Source: an uncultured Flavobacteriia bacterium
Lineage (GTDB): Bacteria; Bacteroidota; Bacteroidia; Flavobacteriales_D; Crocinitomicaceae
NCBI GenBank assembly: GCA_903887095.1
Contig: CAISOQ010000487.1
Coordinates: forward strand, 1-8,435
Length of the DNA stretch: 8,435 bases
Reading direction: 5' to 3'
Of this stretch, positions 5,907-8,435 are shown in pieces. Position 1 is the stretch's first letter. Every line of letters begins with the position of its first letter. Position numbers and translations under genes: made by a program. A model generated the notes under the pieces. The model was not told where the DNA came from and did no database searches. It was given only the letters and a program-made list of their open reading frames with translations.

Positions 5907-6623
5907 ATGAAAAAGCTGCTGTTTACATCACTTGTTATTTTGGCTTTCATGAATGCATCATGCGAAAAATCGATGCAAATAGTTTCCATTCAACATGAGC
6001 TTTTAGAATTCGACACGGTTACCTTTAACAGTGTATTTGAAGTGACATTGAAGCAAGACACTTTCAATCAACTAAAAATAGAAGGGTCAGACAAAATTGT
6101 TAAGGACATCACATTTGAGATTTCCAACGGCCATTTGACTTTAAAAAACAACTTCAAAGGAAATTGGGTGTATCCAAAAAACAACAAAATCAAAATCTTG
6201 CTTACAACCAATGGATTGAGTAGAATCAATGCCAATGAAACGTGCAATATAAAATCCATCAATACGCTCACCGGAAATGAGATCGGACTTGTGATGACAA
6301 GTAAACTCAATGATGCAACATTAAAAGTCGATTGTAATTCCTTCTATTACTGGAACAATTTCCCTTGTGGTGGAAAAATCACCCTTTCAGGCAATACGAA
6401 TGAACTAAAATTATGGAATGTTGCCTTGATGCAGGTCGATGCAGCGGATCTTTTATGCAATGTTGCACGGATTGAAAATGCTTCAAAAGGTGCATGCAGC
6501 ATCAATTGCGTTCAAAAACTAGTATACTCCATAACAGGCGAAGGAAATATTTATGCTTCTGGGAATCCAACAGAAATCGTCCCCATGGAAATCACATCAA
6601 GCGGACAACTCATACTGCAATAA
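5907..6623 (+). CDS. Head-GIN (DUF2807) lipoprotein
   Basis: 238 aa from ATG 5907. MKKLLFTSLVILAFMNASC is a lipoprotein signal peptide with the lipidated cysteine at residue 19. The rest is a beta-rich DUF2807 domain, a family named putative auto-transporter adhesin, head GIN domain, common in Bacteroidota. FNSVFEVTLKQDTFNQLKIEG (around 40-60, split F/V/V pattern) is the usual entry strand pair. The repeats of short strands that follow predict a beta-helix-like fold. VYSITGEGNIYASGNP (206-221) is the conserved closing motif of the family. Seven or so cysteines in the mature part (for example 113, 143, 154, 184, 197, 201) are more than I would expect for this family and could form disulfides. 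Role unknown; surface or periplasmic attachment is inferred from the lipobox. It precedes the DUF1801 gene by 13 nt, so the two are probably co-transcribed. Confidence 0.86.
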   Translation: MKKLLFTSLVILAFMNASCEKSMQIVSIQHELLEFDTVTFNSVFEVTLKQDTFNQLKIEGSDKIVKDITFEISNGHLTLKNNFKGNWVYPKNNKIKILLTTNGLSRINANETCNIKSINTLTGNEIGLVMTSKLNDATLKVDCNSFYYWNNFPCGGKITLSGNTNELKLWNVALMQVDAADLLCNVARIENASKGACSINCVQKLVYSITGEGNIYASGNPTEIVPMEITSSGQLILQ

Positions 6624-6636
6624 CAACATTTAAATC

Positions 6637-7092
6637 ATGCAAAGCAAAGCCACGACCGTAGATCAGTACATCAATGAACTGCCTCTAGAGAAGAAAGAAA
6701 CCATGACGCGTTTGAGGGAAACTATTCTTTCACATATTTCGAAAGACACGGAAGAGACGATGCAATACGGCATGCTCACCTATGTGATTCCCTATTCAGT
6801 TTATCCTGCTGGTTACCATTGTGCGCCAAAGCAACCCCTCCCCTTTATTTCGTTGGCCGCACAAAAGAATTTCTTTGCATTTTACCATATGGGCATGTAT
6901 GCCAAACCGGAATTACTCAATTGGTACACCGAAACCTACGAGCAAAAAATGCAGCGCAAACCCGATGTTGGTAAAAGTTGTATTCGATTTAAAAAAGCGG
7001 AACATATTTCGTTTGACCTTTTGGCAGAATTGTTAAGCCGAATGACCTCCCGTGAATGGATTGAGGTGTATGAAAAGAATTTTAAACGATGA
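6637..7092 (+). CDS. DUF1801 (YdhG-like) domain protein
   Basis: 151 aa from ATG 6637, cytoplasmic, with no export signal. The whole protein is one DUF1801/YdhG-like domain. The N-terminal helix has TVDQYINELPLEKKETMTRL (7-26), followed by the family's ETMQYGMLTY (40-49) and PFISLAAQKNFFAFYHMGMY (69-88). A C-terminal block, KPDVGKSCIRFKKAEHISFD (108-127), is also typical. The fold is shared with Bacillus Fra/YdhG, a frataxin-like iron chaperone, but most DUF1801 members have no demonstrated function, so I assign no activity. It lies 13 nt after the head-GIN lipoprotein gene. A 114-bp gap with a weak inverted repeat (TTGATA 7118-7123, TATCAA 7133-7138, 9-nt loop, no T-run) follows it. Confidence 0.92.
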   Translation: MQSKATTVDQYINELPLEKKETMTRLRETILSHISKDTEETMQYGMLTYVIPYSVYPAGYHCAPKQPLPFISLAAQKNFFAFYHMGMYAKPELLNWYTETYEQKMQRKPDVGKSCIRFKKAEHISFDLLAELLSRMTSREWIEVYEKNFKR

Positions 7093-7206
7093 GTTAAAAA
7101 CCCAATTCGCTATGATTTTGATATATTTAACCTATCAATTCAACCTTACATCGTCGATTGCTATCATTGAGCACAAGTAAAAGGAATTATTATAAATATT
7201 GTTTAT

Positions 7207-8388
7207 ATGTCTAATTCATGCAATAATATTCCTTTGAAGTCAGAACTTTCTATTTGGAAAGGATTGTTCGCCTTGTTGGCGATTATATCGTTCGATGTTT
7301 TCGGTCAATCTGACAGCTCACACCACTCATCCAAAAAATTCCTAGGGATTTCACCTTTAAGCGACACCATTTCAGATGAGAAAAACGGTGTTTTTGTGCT
7401 CCCATTGCTTTATTATACACCTGATACGCGTTGGGCTGCAGGCGCTGCAGGAGTCTATTATTTCAAGTTCAAACCAAAATCGGAAAGTGAGGAAAAAACG
7501 CGTATGTCTTATGTCCAGTTTTTAGCAGACTACACGCAGAATCGACAGCTTGACGTTTGGGCCACTTGGAATGTATTCACCCGAGATGAGAATTATTTAT
7601 TCAAAGGAGATATTCGTTTCCGGGATTTTCCGGACAGATTTTACGGTCTGGGAAACACAACTTCAAAAACTCAAGAAGAAAAATACAGTTATAAACTATT
7701 TCAACTAAAATCTCTGCAGTTGAAAAAGCTAAAGCCAAGATTCTTTATGGGTTTTGATTACGAACTGGAATATGAGTACGGTTTTAATTATACGCAAGGA
7801 TCACAGTTGGCAAATGGAACCATCACCGGGTACGAAGGTGCGCTTGGCTCCGCAATTGGTCTAGTGAGTGTGCTAGATACACGCGACAACATTATCAATC
7901 CTTACAAGGGCAGATTAGCCGAAATATCGAGTTATTTTTTCTTGAGACCTTTAGGCAGCACCTTTGGCTTCATCAATTTCAATGCTTCCTACCAGCAATA
8001 TTGGCAACTAAAACGAAAACATATCCTCGCTTTGCAAACGAAAATAAGATTGACATTTGGTGATGTGCCTTTTTTAGATCTATCAACACTTGGTAACGAC
8101 GATCTGTTGAGGGGGTATCCAAAAAACCGGTTTCGTGACAATCATTTTATGGGTACTCAAATAGAATACCGCTTCCCCTTATTCTGGCGTTTTGGTGGAG
8201 TTACCTTCGCCGGAGCAGGTGATGTGTTTGGACCGAATTCCGATCTTCAATTCAAGCAATTGAAATATTCTGTCGGAGGAGGTTTGCGTTTCATCGTTAA
8301 TCCTGCAGAGCGTTTAAATATTCGTCTCGATTACGGTTATGGAAAAGAAGGAGGCTATTTCTATTTTGTGGTAGCGGAATCATTTTAG
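7207..8388 (+). CDS. BamA/TamA-family outer-membrane barrel without POTRA domains
   Basis: 393 aa from ATG 7207. The signal peptide has a long polar n-region and a hydrophobic core at 19-30 (GLFALLAIISFD), with likely cleavage after VFGQ (31-34). After a short linker the barrel begins at about residue 62 (VFVLPLLYYTPDTRWAAGAA). Two hallmarks of Omp85 barrels are visible: the block DTRDNIINPYKG (224-235) and the loop-6 motif LRGYPKNRFRD (301-311), equivalent to VRGF/Y in BamA. The protein ends in an outer-membrane C-terminal strand with terminal phenylalanine (YFYFVVAESF). No POTRA repeats precede the barrel, so this is not the essential BamA. POTRA-less surface-antigen barrels are common in Bacteroidota, and their substrate is unknown. 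The gene is preceded by 114 bp with no convincing promoter motif and is probably its own transcription unit. Confidence 0.92.
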   Translation: MSNSCNNIPLKSELSIWKGLFALLAIISFDVFGQSDSSHHSSKKFLGISPLSDTISDEKNGVFVLPLLYYTPDTRWAAGAAGVYYFKFKPKSESEEKTRMSYVQFLADYTQNRQLDVWATWNVFTRDENYLFKGDIRFRDFPDRFYGLGNTTSKTQEEKYSYKLFQLKSLQLKKLKPRFFMGFDYELEYEYGFNYTQGSQLANGTITGYEGALGSAIGLVSVLDTRDNIINPYKGRLAEISSYFFLRPLGSTFGFINFNASYQQYWQLKRKHILALQTKIRLTFGDVPFLDLSTLGNDDLLRGYPKNRFRDNHFMGTQIEYRFPLFWRFGGVTFAGAGDVFGPNSDLQFKQLKYSVGGGLRFIVNPAERLNIRLDYGYGKEGGYFYFVVAESF

Positions 8389-8390
8389 TT

Positions 8391-8411
8391 CTCTTTCGGC
8401 CTAATAAAGAG
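8391..8411 (+). terminator. Weak hairpin after the BamA/TamA-like gene
   Basis: CTCTTT (8391-8396) pairs with AAAGAG (8406-8411) around a nine-base loop, 2 nt after the TAG. The sequence beyond is moderately T-rich (GATTTATTTT at about 8421-8430) but lacks an immediate T-run. It could act as a terminator; evidence is weak. Confidence 0.25.
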
Positions 8412-8435
8412 CTCTACAATTGATTTATTTTCGTA

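Noticed and set aside
5599..5910. Open frame of 103 codons on the plus strand between the PagL-like and head-GIN genes
   Set aside because: It begins at TTG, overlaps the next gene's ATG, lacks any family resemblance and is made of the hairpin-rich intergenic segment. The composition fits non-coding DNA.
7118..7138. Inverted repeat TTGATA/TATCAA as a terminator of the DUF1801 gene
   Set aside because: The stem is only six AT-rich pairs with a nine-base loop and no T-run, so it is within what chance allows in such DNA.
1..8435. CRISPR array, tRNA, rRNA, insertion sequence, or phage genes
   Set aside because: No regularly spaced direct repeats, cloverleaf, rRNA-like stretch, transposase or phage protein was found on either strand.

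Overview
The window looks like chromosomal DNA of a Bacteroidota bacterium, most likely Flavobacteriales. The evidence is a moderately AT-rich composition, little Shine-Dalgarno sequence before starts, and typical families of that phylum: a PorV/PorQ-type barrel, a secreted helix-hairpin-helix (HhH) barrel protein, a head-GIN (DUF2807) lipoprotein and a POTRA-less BamA/TamA-like barrel. The endonuclease III lacks its Fe-S cysteines, which from memory is also seen in flavobacteria. I cannot name a genus. No mobile element, CRISPR array, rRNA or tRNA was seen.

Layout, minus strand (1-3166): a tightly packed four-gene operon read right to left. It encodes a small 81-aa protein of unknown function, a 152-aa lipoprotein (8-nt overlap), a PorV/PorQ-like outer-membrane barrel (25-nt gap), and a large exported protein with an N-terminal HhH domain and a beta-barrel (3-nt gap, GTG start). 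The last gene runs off the left edge of the window. All but the first gene product carry export signals, so this looks like an envelope operon. The HhH fold, normally DNA-binding, on an outer-membrane protein is the most intriguing item here.

Layout, plus strand (3218-5575): divergently transcribed from a 51-bp intergenic region are nth (endonuclease III), a Qnr-like pentapeptide repeat protein 6 nt downstream, and a PagL-like acyloxyacyl hydrolase (lipid A deacylase family) of double the usual length 30 nt further on. The first two plausibly act on DNA (base excision repair; topoisomerase protection). The third is an outer-membrane protein probably only co-transcribed with them.

A 331-bp non-coding gap (5576-5906) holds a strong 33-nt hairpin and a second, nested foldable segment. 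It resembles a dispersed intergenic repeat. After it come a head-GIN lipoprotein, a DUF1801 protein 13 nt downstream, and after a 114-bp gap a BamA/TamA-like outer-membrane barrel that ends just before the right edge. Overall this is a mostly ordinary housekeeping and envelope region with several poorly characterised families.
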